Of a stretch of DNA of 64,000 nucleotides, positions 56,138 to 64,000 are shown one piece after another. Position numbers and translations under genes: made by a program. A model generated the notes under the pieces. That model saw only the letters and a program-made list of their open reading frames with translations, was not told the DNA's origin and made no database searches. Position 1 is the stretch's first letter. Each line of letters opens with the position of its first letter. Origin of the DNA: Massospora cicadina (Eukaryota > Entomophthoromycota > Entomophthoromycetes > Entomophthorales > Entomophthoraceae); contig JAKSZP010017381.1 in the NCBI GenBank assembly GCA_022478985.1, forward strand, positions 44,348 through 108,347. The letters run 5' to 3'.

Positions 56138-56650
56138 CTAGTAGTGGAGTTACCAAGAGTTGCTTGGGTTTATTTATTCCAGACAATATGAATGATTAAT
56201 TTAGACTATATATTATAAATAACATGAAACTGCTTACTCATTACCTTTAATCATATCATATTGATTTACCAACCACTTACCCAATTCAGTTGAACCTACC
56301 AAATCAATCAAAAGCTACTAACCAATTAGCCAAATCAATTGACCCCTATTGAAATAACTACAATATCAAACCACTTGGCAAAGACAAAGAACCTATCAAA
56401 TCATCCAAAAATCACCAAACACTTAGAAAGAACCAATTGAATGTAAAAAACAACCAAATTTCACTATCTCCTCAGCCAAATAAATTTAAATTTATAAAAT
56501 TGAACAAAAATCGCTAAATCATAACTGGACCCTACTTTACCAAATTAATAAAAACCACCAACCTTTTACCCAAACCCATTGGATTTATTGGATTGACCAA
56601 AAAGCGCCAACTAAACAGCAATTTAAACCAAACCTATCAGATAACTATAT
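56138..56650 (-). mobile_element. Helitron-like 3' end with minisatellite (third locus)
   Basis: CTAG at 56138-56141 is followed (plus strand) by a hairpin, CCAAG with CTTGG around agttg at 56153-56167, in the same geometry as the ends at 12471 and 28733. At 56265-56640 is a decayed tandem array with a unit of about 50 bp (caaccacttacccaattcag as an example). The base next to CTAG is T rather than the expected A, so the end is less certain. Confidence 0.45.
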
Positions 56651-56660
56651 ACCTTTAAAC

Positions 56661-57800
56661 TGTGTTGGGATTTTTTCCCATATTCCCAGCCTGCTAGATT
56701 ATCTGGTATTTCTAGGGGAAAATTCCCTAAGGCGAAGTGAATCAGAAATTGGTTGGCCCAAGTTTTGGAGGAACTATGTTTGGAGGATTTTGGAATATTC
56801 GCCTGGTTGTATCCATCAGGGATTGATCCAGATGAATACTTAAGATCTCATTGGGTGGAGTTGCCAATGAAATAGGGGCATCTGATAGTGATTAACTATC
56901 AGGTGTACCAATTGGGATCAGTCAGGTTTCATCACTGACTGATTGGGAATGAATAGTAAGTTGTAAAGCGAGTGATGCTGTCTGCAACTAGCAAGTCAAT
57001 CAGTTGGTGAGTGACCTGCCATGATGGGTAATAAGTGCCATTACCTAAGCAGGTCGCTAGCCAAATATGGTTGGTCTGCTTGGATTGAGAGGAAAATGTT
57101 AGGGACACGTTTTCTGACTCTTTCCTTTGAGGTTCAAGGGTGTCCAATGACTTAATCCTAGCCAGGATGAGGAAGACCATAACTGCTGAGACAAGGATGG
57201 GTGATTCAATGGCAACAGCTGCCATTTCATCAAAGAGGTGCCAACCGAGGTTAGACAGCCAAATTCCCCACTATACATCCCCCAAGATTTACTATAATAA
57301 AAAACTGTGTTTTACAGCACTTTACAGAGTTTAGAGTTACAGTAATAATATCAATTTGGGTTATAGTTAGACTATCAACTTCTATTGTGTTGTTCTATCT
57401 CAAGGATATTATTGCAGAGGGCAATAATTGGAAGACTCTCAGAGAGAAGCGTAAAGATTCAAGCAGGGATCTAAAGAAGAAGGAACCACAATCAGGGATA
57501 GCTGCTGACTGTGTGTTGGGCTGAGAGAGACTGTCACTGGGGTATCTTAGCAAAGATCAGGTGGATAAGAGTATAGGGAAAAATCCTTACAAGTACAACT
57601 TTCTGAGTATTTAATTGGGAATACTGACTGAGCGTTGGGCCAAAATATAATTCATACTCAACTACGGTTAATAGTCTCCATACTATTATTGATTAATAAT
57701 TCATTATAGACAATGCAATGCAGTGCTTGAGGAATTGAACCTGTGCAGTAAAAAGGTTAATGGTTGCTTACCAATAACAACCAATAAGTAAATTTTTACA
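56661..57800 (+). repeat. Possible 5' LTR of gypsy 3
   Basis: The candidate begins TGTGTTGGGA and ends TTTTTACA, just ahead of a primer-binding-site-like sequence. The right edge is reasonable. The left edge rests only on the TG start, and no matching 3' LTR was found, so the length is tentative. A 97-codon minus-strand frame inside it (56932-57225) has no motif. Confidence 0.35.
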
Positions 57801-57802
57801 AG

Positions 57803-57821
57803 TTGGTGCTCACTACAGGGG
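57803..57821 (+). promoter_or_regulatory. Primer-binding-site-like sequence of gypsy 3
   Basis: TGGTGCTCACTACAGGGG follows the TTTTTACA LTR end after three bases (agt). Its TGG start fits pairing with a tRNA CCA end. Confidence 0.45.
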
Positions 57822-57839
57822 TAGTTGAGTTGAAGAATA

Positions 57840-58750
57840 TAGAAAATGATGTTCTATAAAAATGTATCCAATTTTGGAAATAAGTTGCTGAAGGAAGTAA
57901 AGAAGCTAGAACGTGAAGAGGATCAGGTTCAGTAGCATTCACCCAGCTCAGCAGTGGAGCTCCAAGTGAAGCAAGTTGAAGATACTAAAGTTCAGTGAAA
58001 AGGACTTGCAGCCTAGATATGGAACTATCTAGTGCTGCAAGGAAACCAGTTCCACCGGACATCTACTTGAGATGAAGAGTATCAGCAGGGACAACTTGGG
58101 TTAAAATTGGGCCCACTGGAAGTAGTCCCAAGAGTCAGCAGGGCCAACTTGTGTTGAAATTGGGCCCACTGGGAATAGTTTCGAGGAATGGCAGGATCAA
58201 CTCAGGTTGGAATTGGATCCACTTTAAATAGTACTGAGGAGTGAGTGTTTAGATGAGGCATTGGAGGAAATAGGAAGCAATCATCTGGAGAATTGGATTG
58301 CTATACCAATAAAGATATGAAGGCAAAAAAGGAAATGATTAATACAAGACAGCGGAGAAAATCATTTATATCAATAACACTCAATCACTGATCAGAAGTT
58401 ACTGGAGACGAGTTCATCAATTCAGGAGAAATTTGATCAAGCTAATGAGGCCAGAACGACCTGTGTAATTAAGGATAGCCACAAATGTGGAAAATCGTTT
58501 TCAGGAGAAAAATGATCTAGAAAATCAGACAAACTGTTGGCTGATAAGATACAAAGACCCAAAAGCATCTGTTGCTGAATATGAGATGAAATTAGGGCCT
58601 GTTGGATGAATTTCCAGTTGGGATTTAAGGTCTAATTCAGGAGAATGCCCAAAGTCAGCAAGTATAGCATATACGTGAATTTCAGTGCTGCTGGTCATAT
58701 AGTGAGGAAGGTCAATACTAATAAGAAGTATTGAGCCTAAGAGAAAATAG
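57840..58750 (+). pseudogene. Decayed gag region of gypsy 3
   Basis: Short charged stretches such as NKLLKEVKKLEREEDQVQ (about 57880-57935) and KDMKAKKEMINTRQRRKS (58310-58365) are typical of gag remnants, but no capsid or zinc-knuckle motif survives. It contains a three-unit 53 bp tandem repeat. Confidence 0.35.
58083..58245. repeat. Three tandem units of 53 bp in the gag region of gypsy 3
   Basis: Units begin at 58083, 58136 and about 58189, each with the pattern cagggNcaactt, then attgggcccactgg. Since 53 is not a multiple of three, the units cannot encode a repeated peptide. Confidence 0.75.
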
Positions 58751-58759
58751 TTTCAGTGT

Positions 58760-58960
58760 TCCCAGCGGACTTCTGAACCATTAAATGGTTATGTCCTGAG
58801 ATTTTAGTCAAGTACTAGAAGAGGACCTCTGAACCATATAGTTGATCAAATCTTAAGAGGATAAGATTTTGAACCATGATAACTGGTAGGCTTAAGTACT
58901 TAGGACCCAGTTTGAATGAAGGGGAAAGAAGGACCTCTGAACCTTTTTGTAGTTTGCAAG
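58760..58960 (+). repeat. Upstream copy of a block repeated on both sides of gypsy 3 pol
   Basis: It contains several aggacctctgaacc boxes and the string cttaagtacttaggaccc. The second copy is at 62130-62300 (tttaagtacccaggacccag, aggacctctgaacc twice). Within each block the box itself recurs every 40-60 bases. Confidence 0.7.
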
Positions 58961-59059
58961 TCTCATTGCAAAAGAAAAATACAAAAAAATATAAAATAGA
59001 GAATATCGATTTTTATGAGCTTCAGACCTAAGAAGTGACAAGAAATCCTTGATGGCCAG

Positions 59060-59300
59060 ATGGAGGAAATTTCACTCTCGATGAGATAAAGTTATTGGAT
59101 GGGTTAACTGAAGCATCAACCTATTGGTTGAGCAAGAGCAAATTGGTGATTTTTCAGAAAGCCAGCAAAAAGAGGTGCTCAAATTGTTGAAAATTATTGG
59201 AGAGTATTCTCCCAAAAACAACCATGATTCAGGATGCATGAGAGATGTGATTCACAAGATCAATACTGGGGAAAATTTGCTGATCAGGATGAAATGAGAT
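59060..59300 (+). pseudogene. Gypsy 3 protease-RT linker remnant
   Basis: One frame reads EVLKLLKIIGEYSPKN and then HKINTGENLLIRMK, which matches the conserved lead-in to gypsy RT (a helix, then H-I-T-G and I-R). The RT fingers and palm that should follow are missing. Confidence 0.5.
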
Positions 59301-59329
59301 TGCCGGCATGAGTGCTGATAGTATTAATC

Positions 59330-59713
59330 TACTAGAAGATTTATTCAGGACTTTTCCTGAATAGCCAAGCCATTATTCCATTTATTAAAGGATCTGAAAA
59401 AAGTATTCATATGGAATGAAGAGGCCCAGGACTCCTTCATTGAATTATGCTGAGATTTGATAGATTCACCAATCCTGAAATATCCAAATTTTGATTGGGA
59501 CTTTTATCATTCAAACTGATGCTTCATTGATGGCAATCAGCGCCATACTGAGCCAAGTAGACAAACTTGGGGAAGAACATCTGGTGGTGTATGTAAGCTG
59601 GACACTCTCAGCCGCTGAGAGGAACTACACCATGACTGAGTGGGAATGCCTTGTGGTCATTTATGCATGCAAACAGTTTCAGGTGTACATCCACGGAATG
59701 CAATTTAAGGTGG
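59330..59713 (+). pseudogene. Gypsy 3 end of RT and first part of RNase H
   Basis: RFIQDFS near 59340 and a decayed ILKYPNFDW stretch near 59475 close the RT. The frame 59491-59727 has FIIQTDASLMAISAILSQVD (first catalytic Asp) and LSAAERNYTMTEWECLVVIY (Glu motif). The frame runs into the solo LTR at 59714, and the domain resumes at 60712. Confidence 0.8.
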
Positions 59714-60706
59714 TGTCAGAAATCTGACTTTGGGCTCTGCTAGTTGGCAGGCTAACCAGTATGACGACTGGTCAGCCCTTGCCATTTTGCCTTAGGCGTT
59801 GGGGCTAGCAGCGCCGGCTAACCCCTTGGCATGTCACCTGCACCATTTTGGGGATCCCTAGCCTAAACCCTAACTAACGAAACAAAATATGAACTTATAA
59901 CAAAGTTAGATTAGGCATAGGGAAAAATTTATTGAAAGGGAAGCGCCAGGTATTTATACTATTTACAAAAGGGCTACTGCGCCCATTGCTGACCTATCAG
60001 CTCTTCCGCTGATTCTTCCAGCCAACCACTTCTCTTCTTCTTCTACATTATATCTTCCCTGGTGTCAACCCTCTTGCACCATCCTTCCCAATGTCTGAAT
60101 TAGTTTTCATTCATCCTCAGCCTTAAGTTGCTGGTGAGCCATATAAATAAATAATCTAATTAAATGTCAAATTTGGATTCACCTTCATATTGATATAAAT
60201 GCACCAGAAACTACTTCAGTCACTTGATTTGACTTAGAATATCTCAGCATCTTATTGACATCTATTCTCCTCTTATCTTAATAATAAATGATGCACCAGA
60301 AACAACCTCAGCCCCTTGAACTCATAATTTGTTGGATCCATCAACATTGGATTATCAGGCAGCAAATGGATGAGCGAATACACTGGCTTTCCACTGATAA
60401 TCCCACAACAGACCACAAATGGACGTTGGTATCAACCACTGATTTTTCTGACAGATTGGATCATCCTTAGCTATTAGTCACCGGTGATCCTTATACCAAT
60501 TCAGGGCCACCGATTGGCCCCACTCAAACCTAATACCAAACTCAGTGGAATACTAATTTTGGCTCAACCCAAATTGGGGAGCAACTAACCAGCAATCTTA
60601 TTAAATAACACTAAATTCAGTCAATAAACCATTCCGCTGGAATTGGCCATATCATTCCTAATAACGCTAAATCATTGGAGGATTCCATCTGGTTAAAATC
60701 ATGACA
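59714..60706 (-). mobile_element. Solo LTR inserted in gypsy 3 RNase H
   Basis: 993 bp with ends TGTCAGAA and ATCATGACA and a perfect 5 bp duplication GGTGG at 59709-59713 and 60707-60711. On the minus strand TATAAATA (about 59951-59958) is followed 18 bases later by AATAAA (59928-59933), so the LTR points to the minus strand. Its first bases, TGTCATGA, resemble the TGTCATGG start of the gypsy 1 LTR, although the rest differs. Frames inside (60288-60470) are not genes. Confidence 0.9.
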
Positions 60707-60711
60707 GGTGG

Positions 60712-61040
60712 TGACGGACCACTCTTCACTGCATTGGCTGCACAATTTTAAGAGAGCCAGAAGGATAACTGGCCCAATGGGCACTCAAGCTTCAGGCTTA
60801 CAATTATGATATAGTCCACCAAGCAGGGGCTTCTCACAGGACGTGGATGGCTTATCACAGTTTCCAATGGTCCAGTTGGTATACCCGCAGGCAGATGAGC
60901 TATTCCAGAGAATGGTTGAAGGAAAAATTGGGGACGAGCCCCAAGATATCCAAGGTGCGCTTCAAAAAGCGATGGAAAACACCAAGAATATGGATGGGCA
61001 AGTATTCAAGAAAATCAATGAGAAGCAGCTATTATTCCTG
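60712..61040 (+). pseudogene. Gypsy 3 second part of RNase H and linker
   Basis: It resumes with DHSSLHWLHNFK near 60716-60752. After frame changes come LQAYNYDIVHQAG (about 60790-60830) and a Glu/Lys-rich linker in the frame 60843-61133 (ELFQRMVEGKIGDEPQDIQG). Confidence 0.7.
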
Positions 61041-62115
61041 AAACCATCAGTTTTAGCAGCAATAGTACAAGCAGCTCACAAGGTTGTCAGGCATGGAGGC
61101 CTGAGAAAAACAACTGACCATGTTTGCCAGTAATATTACTGGAAATTGATCAACTATGATGTCACGGATTATATGGCTTGTTGCGTGGAGTGCCAGCTGC
61201 ACAAACCACATAAGAATACAACTAGATACTGACTGGTCCGCCCTAATTTGCCTGGCACATGGTATCATTGACATGATGGGATCTATGATGATGAGCACAG
61301 GGGGAGTCAAGTACATCATAGTTGCTATTGACCATCTGATAAGATGGGTTGAGATGAAGGCCCCTAACAAAAGTAGATGCTATAAGTACTGCGAGGTTCA
61401 TCCTGGATCAAGTGGTATACTGGCATGGATGTCTGCAGGCCCTGCTTAGCGACAATGGGACCAACTTCATATCTCATGTGATCCTGAGATTGAACAAGAT
61501 AATGGGGATCTGAGGAGTCATGTCAGTACCATACCAGCTGGAGATGAACGGACTGATAGAAAGGGTCAATGGAATGCTAACCATGACGCTGAGGAAGAAG
61601 TTTCAGGGAGAACTTCTGCATGTGGAATGTACCTGAGTTTGGTGACATTTACCTACAATATTAGTCATCATACGGTGATGGGGAAGCCGCCATTTAAATT
61701 GTTATATGGAAGAAAGGCCGCGTTGCCACAAATTTTATATTCAGTGGTGGAAGCTACATTGGGGATGAGTACTGAGCAATACCTGAACTGAATGACAGTA
61801 TCCTGATTGATATGCAATCACAAGCATTCAATACAACCTTGAAAAAAAGGATATGAGAAGAATGATGGATGACAAAAACTGACCAGCCTTAGAAGAATAT
61901 TGAATAGGGGAAAGAGTTGCCTATTGCAATATGCATGGTTTTGGATGAAGAAACAAATTAGATGCATTGTGGTTGGGTCCATTTAAAGTAATTGCCAAAA
62001 TGGCGACTGATGCTTACTCCATCAAGAATCTCTTGGATAAAAGAGTTGTGAATTGAGTTCACGCTAAGTATCTAAAGCGTTGTATTGATAAAATAAAAGA
62101 GTTCCCAAAGGACCA
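61041..62115 (+). pseudogene. Gypsy 3 integrase, broken
   Basis: Zinc-finger part: AHKVVRHGG near 61075-61100 and CVECQLHKPH near 61185-61210. Core: DMMGSMMMSTGGVKYIIVAI then DHLIRWVEMKAP in the frame 61156-61449 (first Asp), DNGTNFISHV near 61450-61480 (second Asp), and EMNGLIERVNGML near 61540-61585 (Glu). The C-terminal part has NKLDALWLGPFKVIAKM near 61950-62000 and ends KYLKRCIDKIKEF near 62065-62105. Stops and shifts occur between motifs. No chromodomain is visible. Confidence 0.8.
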
Positions 62116-62129
62116 ATAAATCATTAAGT

Positions 62130-62300
62130 CGGTCATGTCCTAATGGTTAGTCAAGTCCAAAAAAAGGACCTCTGAACCAATCTAGATGGTTAAGTCTGAA
62201 AAAAGGACCTCTGAACCATAGAAAATATGGCAGGTTTAAGTACCCAGGACCCAGTTTGGAGATAAAAGATGGACTGCTGAACCAAAACAAGGTCAAGTCC
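62130..62300 (+). repeat. Downstream copy of the block flanking gypsy 3 pol
   Basis: It starts about 15 bases after the integrase frame ends. It has aaaaaaaggacctctgaacc, then another box about 40 bases later, then tttaagtacccaggacccag. See 58760-58960. Confidence 0.7.
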
Positions 62301-62699
62301 CATAGTAAAAAAAGAAGAATAAAAGATAAAAAATTAATAAAAGATATTGGGAAATTTTTTTATAAACCATATAGAAAAGAAACCGATATATTTTTATAAT
62401 TTTTAATTTTATTGAATGCCCTTGGTACATGGATGATTCTGCCTATGTTGCCTCTTGGGGAGGGAGGATGGATCTGATAGGAATGAATAGCCCATCAAAA
62501 TTGATATGCGATCAGATGCTAGTGAGGGTGAGACCTACACAAAACCACATTTGTTGAGCGGGTGCTGAGCCCTGAGAAAGTGACTATATGAAGGGAAATT
62601 GAGATGTTGGAGAAAGCCAATTGCAAAACCCTGGAGCGGGGAGGAAAGCAAAATTATAAAAAGAGGCTATCAGTGAATAACTATGAGTAATCCCAATAT

Positions 62700-63620
62700 G
62701 GCACCAGAGCCAGAAGATTAGTCCTGAGTGGCTGATGACGGGCTTCATCAAGGACACCAGACATGTGGGCCAGCAACAAAGAAGGGATGCTCGACGGAGG
62801 TTACCAAATCATGCCCCCTATCAATGCCATCAGCGGAAGATACTGATGGGAAGCTCTGGAGAAGAGATAGTCATGCAGGGAGTGGATTGCATCCTGCAAG
62901 CGGCAACTACAGGCTTCTCAGAAGCTAAAGCTGAATGAATGGTGGAACCCAGGTGAGGCTGGAAGCTTCATAGACCAACTTCAAAGAGCTTGGCCAGCAA
63001 AGCAAAGAGCATAAGCGGCAGTATCCTGATCTAGAAGGTTATCAAGATCAGAGGGATTCAGCACTAAAGTCAAAGCATCAGTGACTTGGGCCCGGAGTTC
63101 AGCGTAGGGAGCTTGAAGTGAATACTGTTACCAATTGAGAGCTCAGAGACCAGAACAGCAGGTTTGTAATATTGACTGAGTCAGAAGAGGAACTCAGGAA
63201 GCAGGTCCTACCCAGCAAGAAAAGGATGATCAAGAGCAAATGGCATAATCTCCAGAGCATCTATGACAATGGTAGGTGCATCAGCAAAAGGAGCCAAATC
63301 CAGGAGAGTTTTGAAGTCCAACTCTGGAATTGATGGCAGAGGAAGAGTCAGCCGAGAGTTGTTCAAAATGATAGCCAGCCTGATTTTGGAAGATTAGTTA
63401 ACATTTTCAGTACTTTGATGGAAGGACTAGCCGCTTGTGCCAGACTAGGTATATGAGTCCTGAAAGGACCATAAAAGAGGTTCCATCGAGCATCCCAACT
63501 CATCTGCTGAAAGAGATGGAGGTCTGGATCAGACAAACTATTGAGGAGCTGCTGGTAGTACGACTTGGTATTTGACATATGAGCTGGATGAGAGGGGGAA
63601 TGTCAGACTTATATAAAAGG
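62700..63620 (-). pseudogene. Unassigned coding remnant, possibly a gag
   Basis: The minus strand has a 71-codon frame at 63578-63363 (MSNTKSYYQQLLNSLSDPDL, then WDARWNLFYGPFRTHIPSLA). In other frames nearby are IPELDFKTLLDLAPFADAPT (about 63275-63340) and NPSDLDNLLDQDTAAYALCF (about 63010-63070). A TATATAAG-type TATA box lies about 35-40 bases before the first ATG (plus 63608-63622). Rich in Leu, Pro, Asp and Phe. I do not recognise the family; a retroelement gag is the likeliest explanation given the surroundings. Confidence 0.3.
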
Positions 63621-63624
63621 TGAC

Positions 63625-64000
63625 ATTATGCACTCTACAATCCATTAAGCACCAATTTTGGAGAAATTAATCTCAAAATTAATGAGATAAGCTCTCCAAG
63701 GGAAGAATTAGGAATGGCTTAAGACAAGAAGTTATGAGCAAAAAACATGGGTGAATAAGAAATAAGTATTTTTATTTAAGCCACAAAAACGGACATAAAT
63801 GGCAAGGGTCTCCTGTCTAGTATGAGGAGAAAATTAGGAAATCAAGGACGCCAGACCAAAAATCCTGAATATGACAGCAGGTCATATACCCTGACAGGGA
63901 GAAACCGAATCCTGGGACTAATATCATCATGAGTAAATTGATCAGCCTGTAACAACAGCAGGTCGTGGGGACCGCCCTGGGAAAGGGGGGTGGGGGAAAA
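63625..64000. other. Window end, nothing recognised
   Basis: AT-rich sequence that becomes G-rich in the last 40 bases (gggaaaggggggtgggggaa). No gene or repeat call. Confidence 0.4.

Larger units (their letters stand above)
56661..62460 (+). mobile_element. Ty3/gypsy element, RT deleted, carrying a solo LTR (gypsy 3)
   Basis: Plus-strand order: possible LTR, primer binding site near 57804, decayed gag region, protease-RT linker (about 59060-59300), end of RT, RNase H (split), integrase (to about 62115), and a G-rich tract at 62456-62471. The palm of RT is missing: the linker jumps to the post-RT part around 59300-59350, a loss of perhaps 700 bp. Many stops are present. It belongs to a different lineage from gypsy 1 (no chromodomain seen). 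Confidence 0.75.

Noticed and set aside
56932..57225. 97-codon minus-strand frame as a gene
   Set aside because: It lies inside the presumed LTR of gypsy 3, has no motif and no sign of conservation that I can see.
58760..62300. CRISPR-like array from the recurring aggacctctgaacc boxes
   Set aside because: Spacing is irregular, the boxes are split into two clusters 3 kb apart inside a retrotransposon, and the genome is eukaryotic.

Overview
This window reads as eukaryotic, AT-rich DNA made almost entirely of transposable elements in different stages of decay. I recognise no intact host gene, rRNA, tRNA, CRISPR array or bacterial-style operon. The organism cannot be fixed from the sequence. 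Chromodomain-bearing Ty3/gypsy elements, tailless LINEs with ORF1 zinc knuckles, Helitrons and many short retroposons suggest a large, repeat-swollen genome. An early-diverging fungus or another repeat-rich eukaryote would fit, but this is a guess.

Layout. 0-6.5 kb: a degenerate gypsy fragment on the minus strand, interrupted by a decayed LINE (LINE-C, plus strand). 6.5-18.8 kb: AT-rich DNA with short retroposons of two families (here S1 and S2), a Helitron helicase remnant whose 3' end I can place at 12471, a 1.3 kb (CATA)n microsatellite and two small tandem arrays. 18854-25963: a minus-strand chromovirus with paired LTRs, a polypurine tract and a GTATA target duplication, inserted inside an older S1 copy. 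26-29.6 kb: more S1/S2-type insertions, a second Helitron end, and two 5'-truncated copies of a retroposon (R3) carrying the end of an unrecognised protein. 29.9-48.1 kb: three essentially full-length LINEs, A1 (minus), B (plus) and A2 (plus), each with target-site duplications. 48661-54543: a minus-strand gypsy element that has lost its reverse transcriptase and has a 95 bp TTAA-flanked MITE inside gag. 54.5-56.7 kb: AT-rich DNA with a third Helitron-like end. 56.7-62.5 kb: a plus-strand gypsy element with most of RT deleted and a 993 bp solo LTR inside its RNase H. 62.7-64 kb: an unassigned, gag-like decayed coding stretch.

How the parts relate. The S1 and S2 retroposons end in a tail that closely resembles the 3' ends of LINEs A and B, so these LINEs are the likely source of the enzymes that moved them. 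LINEs A1 and A2 share a frameshift, a stop position and an altered endonuclease motif, yet each has its own target duplication. That fits mobilisation in trans of an already defective lineage. Several insertions are nested, so relative ages can be read: S1 older than the chromovirus, LINE-C younger than the first gypsy fragment, the MITE younger than gypsy 2, and the solo LTR younger than gypsy 3.

All translations, alignments and counts were done by eye; no database search was possible.
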